From Anaerolineaceae bacterium (GTDB lineage: Bacteria; Chloroflexota; Anaerolineae; Anaerolineales; Anaerolineaceae), in contig DPKV01000147.1 of the NCBI GenBank assembly GCA_003542325.1, forward strand, positions 1 to 18,416: 18,416 nucleotides of DNA, in the 5' to 3' direction. Shown piece after piece: positions 7,406 to 15,466 of this stretch (the stretch's first letter is position 1; the number at the start of each line of letters is the position of its first letter). The notes beneath the pieces are model-generated. The model was given only the letters and a program-made list of their open reading frames with translations, was not told where the DNA came from and ran no database searches. The translations under genes and the position numbers were made by a program.

Positions 7406-9133
7406 ATGGAGCCTAAGATCACTGTTGAAACCCAAATGCGGGAGGAAGTGGAAATTCTCCTTCCTGATGGTAAGGTTCTGCGCGGCCCCCGGAATACGTC
7501 GGTGGAAACCTTTATGAAGGTCTACCAGGACCCGAAAAAACCGTCCATCGTCGGCGCAATTGTGAATTATGACCTGCGCGAGTTGACTTATCCGATCAGG
7601 ATTGACTCGGTCGTCAAACCGGTCAACATGTCTGACCCGGATGGCGCCAGGATCTACCGCCGCTCATTGACTTTCCTGCTGGAAGTGGCATTTATGGAGC
7701 TCTATCCCGAATGGTCATTGACCATTGACCATTCAGTCTCTTCCGGCGCGTATTACTGTCATATCCCTGAGCATGAGCCTTTTACCCAGGCCAGCCTTGA
7801 TGCCCTTGAAGACCGGATGAGAGCCCTGGTCGCTGCGGATGAACCCATGGTGCGGGAAAAGGTCAGCCTTGAGCAGGCCAAACAGTTCTTCCGTGAGCGC
7901 CGTCAGGACGATAAACTCCGGCTGTTGAACTACCGGCATGGGGATGACCTGGTCCTGTATGAATTGCATGGACAGCGGGATTACCATCATGGGTATATGG
8001 TGCCTTCAACGGGTTACCTGAAATGGTTTGATCTGCAATTGGTTGGGCGTGGGTTCGTCTTGCGGTTCCCCCGCCGGCATGCGCCGCATAAACTGTCCCC
8101 CATGCCCAGCTATCCGCAGCTTTTGGCGACATTCCGCCAGTATGGTCAATGGCTTGAAGCCCTGGGGATTCAAAGCGTCGGCGCGTTGGATGATGCCATT
8201 CAGGATGGGCGGATCAATGAAGTGATCCTTGTTTCGGAAGCACTGCATGCCCAGCAAATATCCAATATTGCGACGGCCATCCGGGACCGGAAGGAAGAAG
8301 TCAGGGTCATCCTGATCGCAGGGCCGAGTTCATCCGGCAAGACGACATTTTCCAAACGACTGGCCATTCAACTTCTCTCAGAGGGAATTTCACCCTTCGC
8401 ATTGGAGATGGATAATTATTTTGTTGACCGGGAAGCGACCCCCAAGGATGAAAATGGGGACTACGATTTCGAGAATTTGGATGCCCTCAATCGCAGCTTG
8501 CTGAATGAGCATATCAGGCGTCTCACGGCGGGAGAACGAGTCCGGATGCGCCGCTATAATTTCAAAACGGGCATCAATGAACCGGGAGATGAAGTTCAGC
8601 TTGCACCGGGGCAGATGATCATCCTGGAAGGCATTCATGGATTGAACCCAAAGCTGCTGGAATCCATGCCGACCGAACAGGCGTTCCGGATCTACGTCTC
8701 CTGTCTGACCCAATTGAATCTGGATCGGCATAACCGGATTTCCACAACTGACACCCGGGAACTGCGGCGGATCCTGCGGGATGCCACCGATCGGGGTTAC
8801 TCTGCGCAGCAAACGATTGCCAATTGGGAGAATGTCCGGCGTGGCGAGAAACGCCATATTTTCCCATACCAGGAAAACGCGAACGTGATGTTCAATTCCG
8901 CCCTGGCTTATGAGCTGACCGCGCTGAAGCCTTTGGTTGAACCCTTACTGCGCCAGGTTCCCTATGGCACAATGGAATACATCGAAGCGAAACGTCTCCT
9001 GAAATTCCTGCAATGGTTCCTGCCTATCGATTCGGAGTTTATCCCCGATAATTCAATCCTCCGAGAGTTCATCGGCGGGTCGATCCTGACCGACTTCAAG
9101 CTCTGGCAGCATACCCATCCGGAATTGTACTGA
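7406..9133 (+). CDS. nucleoside (uridine) kinase with TGS and ThrRS-like N-terminal domains
   Basis: The C-terminal half is a P-loop kinase of the uridine kinase/phosphoribulokinase family, which phosphorylates a nucleoside (probably uridine or cytidine) using NTP. The Walker A motif GPSSSGKT is at 306-313, and MDNYFVDR follows as in uridine kinases. The N-terminus (about 1-75) is a TGS domain. Residues about 85-235 resemble the second additional domain of threonyl-tRNA synthetase: PFTQASLDALEDRM is close to the ThrRS pattern, and VPSTGYL at 199-205 is typical of this kinase subgroup. This TGS-SAD-kinase order is a known but poorly studied architecture. At 575 aa the length is normal for it. 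The ATG at 7406 has only a weak ribosome binding site (GAAAG). The specific nucleoside substrate cannot be read from the sequence. It ends facing the aminotransferase gene. Confidence 0.88.
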   Translation: MEPKITVETQMREEVEILLPDGKVLRGPRNTSVETFMKVYQDPKKPSIVGAIVNYDLRELTYPIRIDSVVKPVNMSDPDGARIYRRSLTFLLEVAFMELYPEWSLTIDHSVSSGAYYCHIPEHEPFTQASLDALEDRMRALVAADEPMVREKVSLEQAKQFFRERRQDDKLRLLNYRHGDDLVLYELHGQRDYHHGYMVPSTGYLKWFDLQLVGRGFVLRFPRRHAPHKLSPMPSYPQLLATFRQYGQWLEALGIQSVGALDDAIQDGRINEVILVSEALHAQQISNIATAIRDRKEEVRVILIAGPSSSGKTTFSKRLAIQLLSEGISPFALEMDNYFVDREATPKDENGDYDFENLDALNRSLLNEHIRRLTAGERVRMRRYNFKTGINEPGDEVQLAPGQMIILEGIHGLNPKLLESMPTEQAFRIYVSCLTQLNLDRHNRISTTDTRELRRILRDATDRGYSAQQTIANWENVRRGEKRHIFPYQENANVMFNSALAYELTALKPLVEPLLRQVPYGTMEYIEAKRLLKFLQWFLPIDSEFIPDNSILREFIGGSILTDFKLWQHTHPELY

Positions 9134-9145
9134 GTAACTGAAACG

Positions 9146-9190
9146 AAAACACCCGGTCATATTTTGAAAAGATTATCACCGGGTGTTTTT
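9146..9190. terminator. bidirectional terminator between nucleoside kinase and aminotransferase
   Basis: AAAACACCCGGT (9146-9157) pairs perfectly over 12 bp with ACCGGGTGTTTT (9178-9189), with a 20-base loop and a T-run at the end on each strand. It serves the two convergent genes. Confidence 0.87.
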
Positions 9191-9208
9191 ATTTAACAAT
9201 GAAACGTA

Positions 9209-10432
9209 TCAGGCTTTCAGGTTATCCTTGATGACTTTCGCCAGGCGTTTGATGCCCTCATCGATCATTTCGGGTTTTGAGTTTGAGAAATTTAACCGCA
9301 TGGTGTTTTCGCCGCCACCCAGGGGATGGAAAGAATCGCCGGGGACAAAGGCGACTTTTGATTCCACCGCAGATTTGAAGATGATGTTCGCGTCCATTCC
9401 TTCCGGCAGGGTGACCCACAGGAACAAGCCGCCCTTGGGATGAGTCCATTGCACACCTTCGGGCATGTATTTTGCGAGGGCTGTCAACATGGTATCTCTG
9501 CGCTCTTTGTAGGTGGAACGGATGATCTTGATATGAGAATTCATCCACTGTGAATTTGCCACTTCAAAGGCCAGATATTGGTTGAAGGTGGAGGTGTGCA
9601 GGTCCGCACCTTGTTTGGCCTGAACGAGTTTTCGGATCACTTCACAAGGGGCGACCACCCATGCCAGGCGGAGACCTGGGGCCAGGATCTTGGAGAAAGT
9701 ACTGGTGTAGATCACATTTCCGCTGTAGATCGGGACCTCCTTTGCCCGCATTTCATCATCCAGTACGACCACCGGCGGGAGGTGTTCGCCTTCAAAGCGC
9801 AGTTGACCGTAAGGGTCATCTTCAATGATGGGCACGCCGTAGGCATCTGCAACTTCGATCAATTGCTTCCGGCGTTCTCTGGACAGTGTCACTCCGGTTG
9901 GATTCTGGAAATTGGGCAGGACATAGATAAACTTGATCCCCATCCGCAAGCGGGATTCCAGCAGGTCGGTCCGCATACCATCCTGGTCAAAGGGAATGGT
10001 GACGTATTTCACGCCATAAGCGTTCCAGGCTTGCAGTGCACCGAGGTAAGTCGGGGACTCCACCAGGACGCGGTCACCCCGGTTAATGAAGATCCTGCCG
10101 AGAAGGTCCAGGGCTTGCTGAGAGCCTGTGGTGATCAGCACATTGTCTGCGGAAATTTGGATGCCATACTTGGTGGCATTTTTGGCGATCATTTCACGCA
10201 GGGGCTGATAACCTTCGGTGGAGCCGTATTGCAGAGCATTATCGCCCATTTCAGTTAATACCACATCACAAGCTTCCTTGAATTTCTCAATGGGGAAGAC
10301 TTCCGGTGCCGGCATTCCGCCTGCAAATGAGATCACATCCGGCTGTGAGGTGAACTTGAGCATCTCGCGTATTGCGGAACTGCCAATGTTATCCGTTCTC
10401 AGAGCAAAGCGTTCGTCCCATAACGTGTGCAT
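9209..10432 (-). CDS. fold-type I PLP-dependent aminotransferase (2-aminoadipate/aromatic type)
   Basis: This protein of 407 aa belongs to the class I/II aminotransferases of the LysN/KAT-II-like branch. These move an amino group between an amino acid and 2-oxoglutarate. Visible landmarks are FAGGMPAPEVFP at 36-47, QYGSTEGY at 68-75, NPTG at 177-180, the PLP-contacting EDDPYG at 204-209, the Schiff-base lysine K248 in STFSKILAPGLRLAW, and the carboxylate-binding R379 in MRLNFS. There is no DNA-binding domain, so it is not a MocR regulator. The ATG at 10432 has the ribosome binding site AAGGAGAG about 9 bases upstream, overlapping the stop codon of the GlyA-GcvT gene, so the two are cotranscribed. 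Candidate substrates are 2-aminoadipate, aromatic or branched-chain amino acids, or alanine. The choice cannot be made from sequence alone. Confidence 0.9.
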   Translation of the reverse strand: MHTLWDERFALRTDNIGSSAIREMLKFTSQPDVISFAGGMPAPEVFPIEKFKEACDVVLTEMGDNALQYGSTEGYQPLREMIAKNATKYGIQISADNVLITTGSQQALDLLGRIFINRGDRVLVESPTYLGALQAWNAYGVKYVTIPFDQDGMRTDLLESRLRMGIKFIYVLPNFQNPTGVTLSRERRKQLIEVADAYGVPIIEDDPYGQLRFEGEHLPPVVVLDDEMRAKEVPIYSGNVIYTSTFSKILAPGLRLAWVVAPCEVIRKLVQAKQGADLHTSTFNQYLAFEVANSQWMNSHIKIIRSTYKERRDTMLTALAKYMPEGVQWTHPKGGLFLWVTLPEGMDANIIFKSAVESKVAFVPGDSFHPLGGGENTMRLNFSNSKPEMIDEGIKRLAKVIKDNLKA

Positions 10433-10446
10433 AAAAATATCTCTCC

Positions 10447-13400
10447 TTATTTGGGGAATCGGCTGAGGACTGTAGCACGGGCTGGTAAGGTGACCCGGTC
10501 GCCAATCTCCAGTTCGGCCGGCGCTATGCCGGCTGTTTCAGGTGAACCTTGATAGATAAAAATGGGGGTGTTTTCCGCTGCGTATTTATCAGACACGAAT
10601 GCCTGGCCGGTGAGGGAGCCTTCAGAGTCGATCGCGCAGCTTGTAACCGTTCCAACAACTTTCCCGCGCTCATCCAGGACAGGATCGCCCAGATGCGCCA
10701 TGCGGGTTCGTTTTTCATCAAACCGGAACCGGACTACGATGCCTTTCCGGTTTATTTCCTGTTGCAGATAAGCCTGGCGTCCAACAAACCAGGGTTTATA
10801 GGTCTTTACAAAATTACCAAAAGCAGCTTCGCCAACACCCAGGTTAAGCACCCCGCCCATTTCATGACCATAAAGCGGCAGACCGGCTTCTGTGCGCAGG
10901 GAATCCCGGGCACCCAGTCCGCAGGGCTTCAGTCCAAGGGATTCTCCGGCAGCCAGCAGGGCATTCCACAGGTCAACTGCCCGGTCAGGGTGAACGAAGA
11001 GTTCGAAACCCATCCGTTCACCGGTATAACCTGTTCTGGAGATCACCAGCGGCATAGCATTTAGTGTGGCTTCGCATAACTGGGCCCACTTCAGTCCGAG
11101 GATGGCCTGACGGTCTTCATCGCTGCATTCCAGTTTCAGCATGATCTCACGGGACTTTGGCCCCTGGAGGGCGACATCCACCCGCATCTCCGGACCAGCT
11201 TGTCGGTCACGTAAATTACGAAGTGTGACCTTGCGGCCGAAGGCGACAGCCCAGGGGGATTGTAAATCCACTCGGGTTTTACCTTCACGGACTGCATTCA
11301 ACCACGCCCAGTCTTTCTCGTCGTTGGCCGCGTTAACGACCACCAGGTATTTTTCCTGACCACGTCGATAGACCAGCAGATCGTCCAGGACGTTCGCGTC
11401 CGAATCGAGGAAATGGGTATAGCAGGATTCGCCGATTTCCAATGCGCCAATGTCATTCCCACAAACGCTGTCGAGGAATAAACAGGCGTCCGGCCCTTCG
11501 GCCTGGAAGACGCCCATGTGTGTGACATCAAACAGACCGGCGGCATTCCGCACGGCGAGATGTTCCTCCAAAACAGAGGAATACCAGACGGGCATATCCC
11601 AACCTGCGAAATTCACCATTTTGGCACCCATTTCGCGGTGGGTTGCGTTCAGCGGAGTGGTCAAGACTTCGCTTGACTCGGCTGTTTCCCATTTAAACGG
11701 CGGCAAGGCCTGTCCCTGGCGGGCATCTTTCTGACATCCGGCATAATACGGTTTGGTGCTGCCAATTACCGGGGAAGAAGAAACCTCGGGCGTTAATGGG
11801 TCGAGGTCTTCAATCGCCACCGGACCGGGCATCCGCATGTTCAAGTCGGGATCAAATTGAATGTAGGCGTCTGAAAGGTCACGGAGCCAGGCACTGGCCA
11901 GGCCGGCCTGTTTCCCTGGCACGGTTATCGCAAAATTGGTTGGGGTAACGCATTTCAGGAAGCCTTCCACGTCCCCTTTTGTCGTATGGAGCAGGGTGGG
12001 CTGGCTTTCACCGGCGTTCAATGCTTCAATATCACTGGCACAGGCATAGGTTAGGAAATGCCGGATCTGTTCACCGCTGAGCTGGAAGGAAGCCCAGGTG
12101 GTTTCCTGGTTGTCTTCAATATCAAAATAATGGGGGTAACCCTCTATTGTGGCTACATGATCCAGGTTATTCGCTTGTTCCGCCAAAGCTTTGACTCTGA
12201 GTTTGGCTTCTTCGAGGGCGGTAAAGCTGACCTTGGCGCGTAGTTGTGGTTTTCTTCCGCCGGACATGGCATAGGGAGTAACACTGGAGAGGAGATCAGC
12301 GATGGTATCTGCGACCTGGCGCAGTTCCGCTTCTTTGAAACCGCGTTGGGTGAGCCAGGTCGTCCCGAACCGGACGCCGGTTGCCAAGAAGGCTGATTTG
12401 TCGCCCGGGATCGTGTTTCGGTTGGCGACGATGCCAGCGATATCCAGGATGCGGGCACCCATGTCACCGGTCAGGATCGTGCCGTCCGGGCTTGTAACGG
12501 ACTTGCAGTCCAATAACGCCATATGGGTATCAGTGCCGCCATAGGGAACCCGGAGACCACGGGATTGAAGCTGGTCCGCAAAGGCTTTGGCGTTCTTGAT
12601 CACCTGGCCTTGTAAGGTCTTGAATTCCTCAGATTGGGCTATCTTAAAGGTCAAGGCCAGTGCGGCAATTGTGTTGATATGCGGTCCACCCTGTTCACCC
12701 GGGAAGACGGCCTTATCGATTTTCTTCGCGTAGGAGGCGTTGTCGGTCAGGATCACTGCCCCGCGTGGCCCGATTAAAGTTTTATGTGTGGTGAAGGTGA
12801 TCACATGGGCAAAGCCGACCGGCGAAGGGATTTGACCGGCTGCAATCAGCCCTGCGATATGGGATACATCGGTTAGTAATAATGCGCCAACCTTATCAGC
12901 GATTTCCCTGAATTTCTCCCAATCGGGGACCCATGGATAACTGGAGTAACCGGCGACGATGATCTTGGGGTGGATTTCCTGCGCTTTGGCAAGAATGGCA
13001 TCGTAATCCAGCAGTTCGGTTTTGGGGTCGATGTTGTAATGCTGAGCATTATAGAATAAACCGGAGCGGTTGACGGATGAGCCGTGTGACAGGTGCCCGC
13101 CGACCAGCAGGCTCATGCCCAGGATGGAGTCACCCGGGTTGAGGAAGGCGGTATAGACGGCGTTATTCGCAGGTGCGCCGGAAAGGGGCTGCACGTTTGC
13201 ATAGAGTTGGTCAGCAGTCACGCCGTTGGCGGCAAACGCCTCTGCACAGCGACGTCGGGCGAGGGCTTCCACCACATCCACATATTCAACCCCTTTGTAA
13301 TAGCGGGGGTCGCTGTAACGGCGGTAAGTCCCCAGGGATTTTGTGTAATCCAGTATTTCGTTTTCTTCGAATCCCAGGGTCTCGGGACGAGGATAACCTT

Positions 13401-13575
13401 CTGCGTAGATATTGGTGAATGAAGAACCCAATAATTCGCGCACAGCCAACGGGGCAGCGCTTTCACTGGGGATCATAATCAATCGGCGAGTCTGGCGTTC
13501 CTCTTCCAGCTGCGTTAACCTAAAGAGGCCTGGATCGATGGATTCCAGGTCTTTTTGCTGATGAAATTCATGCAT
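10447..13575 (-). CDS. fusion of serine hydroxymethyltransferase and glycine cleavage T-protein
   Basis: One open frame of 1042 aa joins two tetrahydrofolate enzymes. Residues 1 to about 440 are serine hydroxymethyltransferase (GlyA), which converts serine to glycine and methylene-THF. It has SSFTNIYAEGYP near 51-62 and the PLP lysine K265 in FTTHKTLIGPRG. Residues about 639-1042 are the aminomethyltransferase (GcvT), with MVNFAGWDMPV, GLFDVTHMG, the catalytic-Asp region VLDDLLVY near 729-736, SRTGYTGE, and GARDSLRTEAGLPLYGHEM. About 200 residues between them are unassigned. Relative to usual GlyA there is an insertion of about 26 residues after YAEGYP. I chose ATG 13575 because AAGGAGAG lies 5 bases upstream. 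The longer frame to 13656 starts inside the -35 box of the promoter. No frameshift or stop breaks the join. Cotranscribed with the aminotransferase. Confidence 0.92.
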   Translation of the reverse strand: MHEFHQQKDLESIDPGLFRLTQLEEERQTRRLIMIPSESAAPLAVRELLGSSFTNIYAEGYPRPETLGFEENEILDYTKSLGTYRRYSDPRYYKGVEYVDVVEALARRRCAEAFAANGVTADQLYANVQPLSGAPANNAVYTAFLNPGDSILGMSLLVGGHLSHGSSVNRSGLFYNAQHYNIDPKTELLDYDAILAKAQEIHPKIIVAGYSSYPWVPDWEKFREIADKVGALLLTDVSHIAGLIAAGQIPSPVGFAHVITFTTHKTLIGPRGAVILTDNASYAKKIDKAVFPGEQGGPHINTIAALALTFKIAQSEEFKTLQGQVIKNAKAFADQLQSRGLRVPYGGTDTHMALLDCKSVTSPDGTILTGDMGARILDIAGIVANRNTIPGDKSAFLATGVRFGTTWLTQRGFKEAELRQVADTIADLLSSVTPYAMSGGRKPQLRAKVSFTALEEAKLRVKALAEQANNLDHVATIEGYPHYFDIEDNQETTWASFQLSGEQIRHFLTYACASDIEALNAGESQPTLLHTTKGDVEGFLKCVTPTNFAITVPGKQAGLASAWLRDLSDAYIQFDPDLNMRMPGPVAIEDLDPLTPEVSSSPVIGSTKPYYAGCQKDARQGQALPPFKWETAESSEVLTTPLNATHREMGAKMVNFAGWDMPVWYSSVLEEHLAVRNAAGLFDVTHMGVFQAEGPDACLFLDSVCGNDIGALEIGESCYTHFLDSDANVLDDLLVYRRGQEKYLVVVNAANDEKDWAWLNAVREGKTRVDLQSPWAVAFGRKVTLRNLRDRQAGPEMRVDVALQGPKSREIMLKLECSDEDRQAILGLKWAQLCEATLNAMPLVISRTGYTGERMGFELFVHPDRAVDLWNALLAAGESLGLKPCGLGARDSLRTEAGLPLYGHEMGGVLNLGVGEAAFGNFVKTYKPWFVGRQAYLQQEINRKGIVVRFRFDEKRTRMAHLGDPVLDERGKVVGTVTSCAIDSEGSLTGQAFVSDKYAAENTPIFIYQGSPETAGIAPAELEIGDRVTLPARATVLSRFPK

Positions 13576-13627
13576 GCATGCTCTCCTTAGAGAATTCGTA
13601 AGATTGTCAAAACGTTCTTCACTACTT

Positions 13628-13656
13628 ATTTTATATCCGCCGATAAAGGCGGTCAA
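13628..13656 (-). promoter_or_regulatory. sigma-70-like promoter of the GlyA-GcvT gene, with inverted repeat in the spacer
   Basis: On the minus strand TTGACC (13656-13651) and TAAAAT (13633-13628) are 17 bp apart. CCGCC (13637-13641) and GGCGG (13648-13652) form an inverted repeat between and overlapping these boxes, a place where a repressor could bind. The leader would be about 46 bases, too short for a glycine riboswitch. Confidence 0.65.
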
Positions 13657-13673
13657 GGATGATAGTAAGTCCT

Positions 13674-14513
13674 TTATTTTACCCTGTCATCCAACCATGA
13701 GATCATTTTCTCGATGACCTTTTCTTTGCCAAGGTCGTTATGGATCTCATGATAGTACCCTTCCCACGGGACAAAGGTCACTTCAGGGCCTGCTTTTTCT
13801 GCAAAAGTTTTGCTGGCATCGGATGATGTGATCCGGTCATCGGAGCCATGCATCAGAAGCAATGGCAGGGACCATTCCTCTGCACGGGACAGCATGTCTT
13901 CACCGGCATGGATCATATCAACAACATGGCGGGCTGAGATTTGGTCATGGACCAGGACATCATCCTGATAAGCCTTGACAACCGCTGCGTCTCGGGCCAG
14001 AGCGTTGACATCAAGCGAGTTGCTTGAAGAAAAGGTGGGGATCAAATTCGCCATGATTTTTGCAATGAAGAACATCACGGGTGGGGGAGCAAACGAAAGC
14101 TTCAGGGCAGGGTCGGTGGCAATGACCCCAGCCAGGTTTTCAGGAAAACGCATGCCGTAGTTGATAACGATTAAACCTCCCAGGCTGTGTCCGTAAATGA
14201 AGGAAGGTAATGATTCACCTAATTGTTTCTTGGATTCATTTATAAATCGGGAAATATCATCCAGAAAAAAATCAAAACCCGGGGTATGACCACGGTTTCC
14301 TTCTGAAAGGCCATGACCGCGAAGATCAAAACCGACCATGTGGTATCCAGCCTTGGTGAGTGCTTCAGCGACATGGTTGTATCTTCCGGAATGTTCGCCT
14401 AATCCGTGGATCAGGTTGACGATACCCTTGGGATGTTTTTCTTCTGTTTGCCAGACACGACCGAATAGTTCCAACCCGTCTTTGCTTGAAAACTTAAAGG
14501 TGCTGTGTATCAT
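13674..14513 (-). CDS. alpha/beta hydrolase, monoacylglycerol-lipase-like
   Basis: This 279-aa protein has the alpha/beta-hydrolase fold of the lysophospholipase/monoacylglycerol lipase branch, which hydrolyses acylglycerols or similar esters. The oxyanion-hole motif HGLGEHSGRY is at 36-45. FDLRGHGLSEG follows at 62-72. The nucleophile is S110 in the elbow GHSLGG (108-113). The catalytic acid is probably D226 in HGSDDRIT, and the histidine H255 in YYHEIHND. There is no signal peptide, so it is probably cytoplasmic. The ATG at 14513 has AAGGAGAG as its ribosome binding site. It lies about 100 bases upstream of the GlyA-GcvT start, but that gene has its own promoter, so this neighbour need not share its function. 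Substrate is unknown. Confidence 0.88.
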   Translation of the reverse strand: MIHSTFKFSSKDGLELFGRVWQTEEKHPKGIVNLIHGLGEHSGRYNHVAEALTKAGYHMVGFDLRGHGLSEGNRGHTPGFDFFLDDISRFINESKKQLGESLPSFIYGHSLGGLIVINYGMRFPENLAGVIATDPALKLSFAPPPVMFFIAKIMANLIPTFSSSNSLDVNALARDAAVVKAYQDDVLVHDQISARHVVDMIHAGEDMLSRAEEWSLPLLLMHGSDDRITSSDASKTFAEKAGPEVTFVPWEGYYHEIHNDLGKEKVIEKMISWLDDRVK

Positions 14514-14575
14514 CGCTCTCCTTGGTGTAGTTGTAATCTTTTCCCAAATAAATCTATAGTTTTATGACCATGCTC

Positions 14576-14581
14576 ATTATA
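14576..14581 (-). promoter_or_regulatory. possible -10 box for the alpha/beta hydrolase gene
   Basis: A perfect TATAAT is read on the minus strand, giving a leader of about 56 bases. The best -35 candidate is poorly spaced, so support is limited. On the other strand TATGAT at 14618-14623 could serve the divergent ComB-like gene. Confidence 0.4.
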
Positions 14582-14659
14582 CATTGAAGTGATCTTAAAT
14601 ATTGTCCTTTTCTGGGATATGATATTCATCATGTTTTTATTCAAGAGTGACCGGAACAA

Positions 14660-15367
14660 ATGACTAAATTCCATTACTACTCCCTCGCTGAAGCATCGAA
14701 TACTCATGGCGTTGTCGTTGTAATTGATGTATTGCGCGCTTTTACGACTGCTGCCTATGCCCTGGCAAATGGCGTGTGTCCGATCTGCCCGGTTGGTGAA
14801 GTGGAAGAGGCGTTGCATTACAAAAGAGAAAACGAGGCATATCTTTTAATGGGCGAAGTGGATGGGTATAAACCACCTTCCTTTGACTTTAGCAACTCCC
14901 CTGATGAAATTTGTCACGCTGACTTATCCGGGAAGACCCTCATTCATCGTTCCAGCGCCGGCACACAAGGCTTGATCCTGGCGGAAAACGCTGTACAATT
15001 GTTGGCTGCCTCCTTTGTGGTCGCAGGCGCAACAGCTTCCTTTATTCGTGAACTCAATCCCGATGATGTTGCATTTGTTGTGACGGGCACTTATCGCGGT
15101 CGGGACGGCGATGAGGACCGGTGTTGCGGAGAGTACATTGAAACACTGGTGCGTGGGCAGGATGTTGACTCAAAACCTTTTCTGGACAGGATAGGGACAT
15201 CCACAGTCGGCAAGCATTTTCTGCAGGGCAAGGCTGCGTATATCCTGAAGAAAGATTATGAGCTAAGCCTGCGGGTTAATACATTTCACTTCTGTTTGCC
15301 CGTTCACCGGGAGGGGGGTCGACTGGTCATGGAAAAAAGGGGTTGTGTATACTTCACCCTCCGGTGA
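14660..15367 (+). CDS. 2-phosphosulfolactate phosphatase family protein (ComB-like)
   Basis: The 235-aa protein matches the ComB family (PF04029), Mg-dependent acid phosphatases. The founding member removes phosphate from 2-phosphosulfolactate in coenzyme M synthesis in methanogens. Landmarks are VVVIDVLRAFTTAAYALANG at 18-37, MGEVDGYKPPSFDFSNSP with the NSP motif, and HRSSAGTQGL, where many family members have a Thr-Thr-Asn-Gly-Thr type loop. A glycine/arginine-rich TGTYRGRDGDEDR follows. No other coenzyme M or sulfolactate gene is nearby, so the natural substrate here is open; members in non-methanogens are often of unknown role. The ATG at 14660 has only a weak ribosome binding site. It stands divergent from the hydrolase gene. 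Confidence 0.83.
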   Translation: MTKFHYYSLAEASNTHGVVVVIDVLRAFTTAAYALANGVCPICPVGEVEEALHYKRENEAYLLMGEVDGYKPPSFDFSNSPDEICHADLSGKTLIHRSSAGTQGLILAENAVQLLAASFVVAGATASFIRELNPDDVAFVVTGTYRGRDGDEDRCCGEYIETLVRGQDVDSKPFLDRIGTSTVGKHFLQGKAAYILKKDYELSLRVNTFHFCLPVHREGGRLVMEKRGCVYFTLR

Positions 15368-15466
15368 GTGAGTTTGGCTTTCACTTCCTGTTGTGATACA
15401 TTTAATTCGTGTGTGACTTTTTTCGGTTTCGATGGTTAATCACTATGATGGCAGAAGGCAGATCCT

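Noticed and set aside
9578..10258. A 226-codon open frame on the plus strand
   Set aside because: It lies wholly inside the aminotransferase gene on the other strand, and its translation resembles no protein family.
13576..13627. Glycine riboswitch upstream of the GlyA-GcvT gene
   Set aside because: The predicted leader is only about 46 bases, too short for a glycine aptamer, and no such fold is visible.
13576..13656. N-terminal extension of the GlyA-GcvT protein to the ATG at 13656
   Set aside because: That ATG overlaps the -35 box of a good promoter, the extra 27 residues are not SHMT-like, and a strong ribosome binding site precedes the ATG at 13575.
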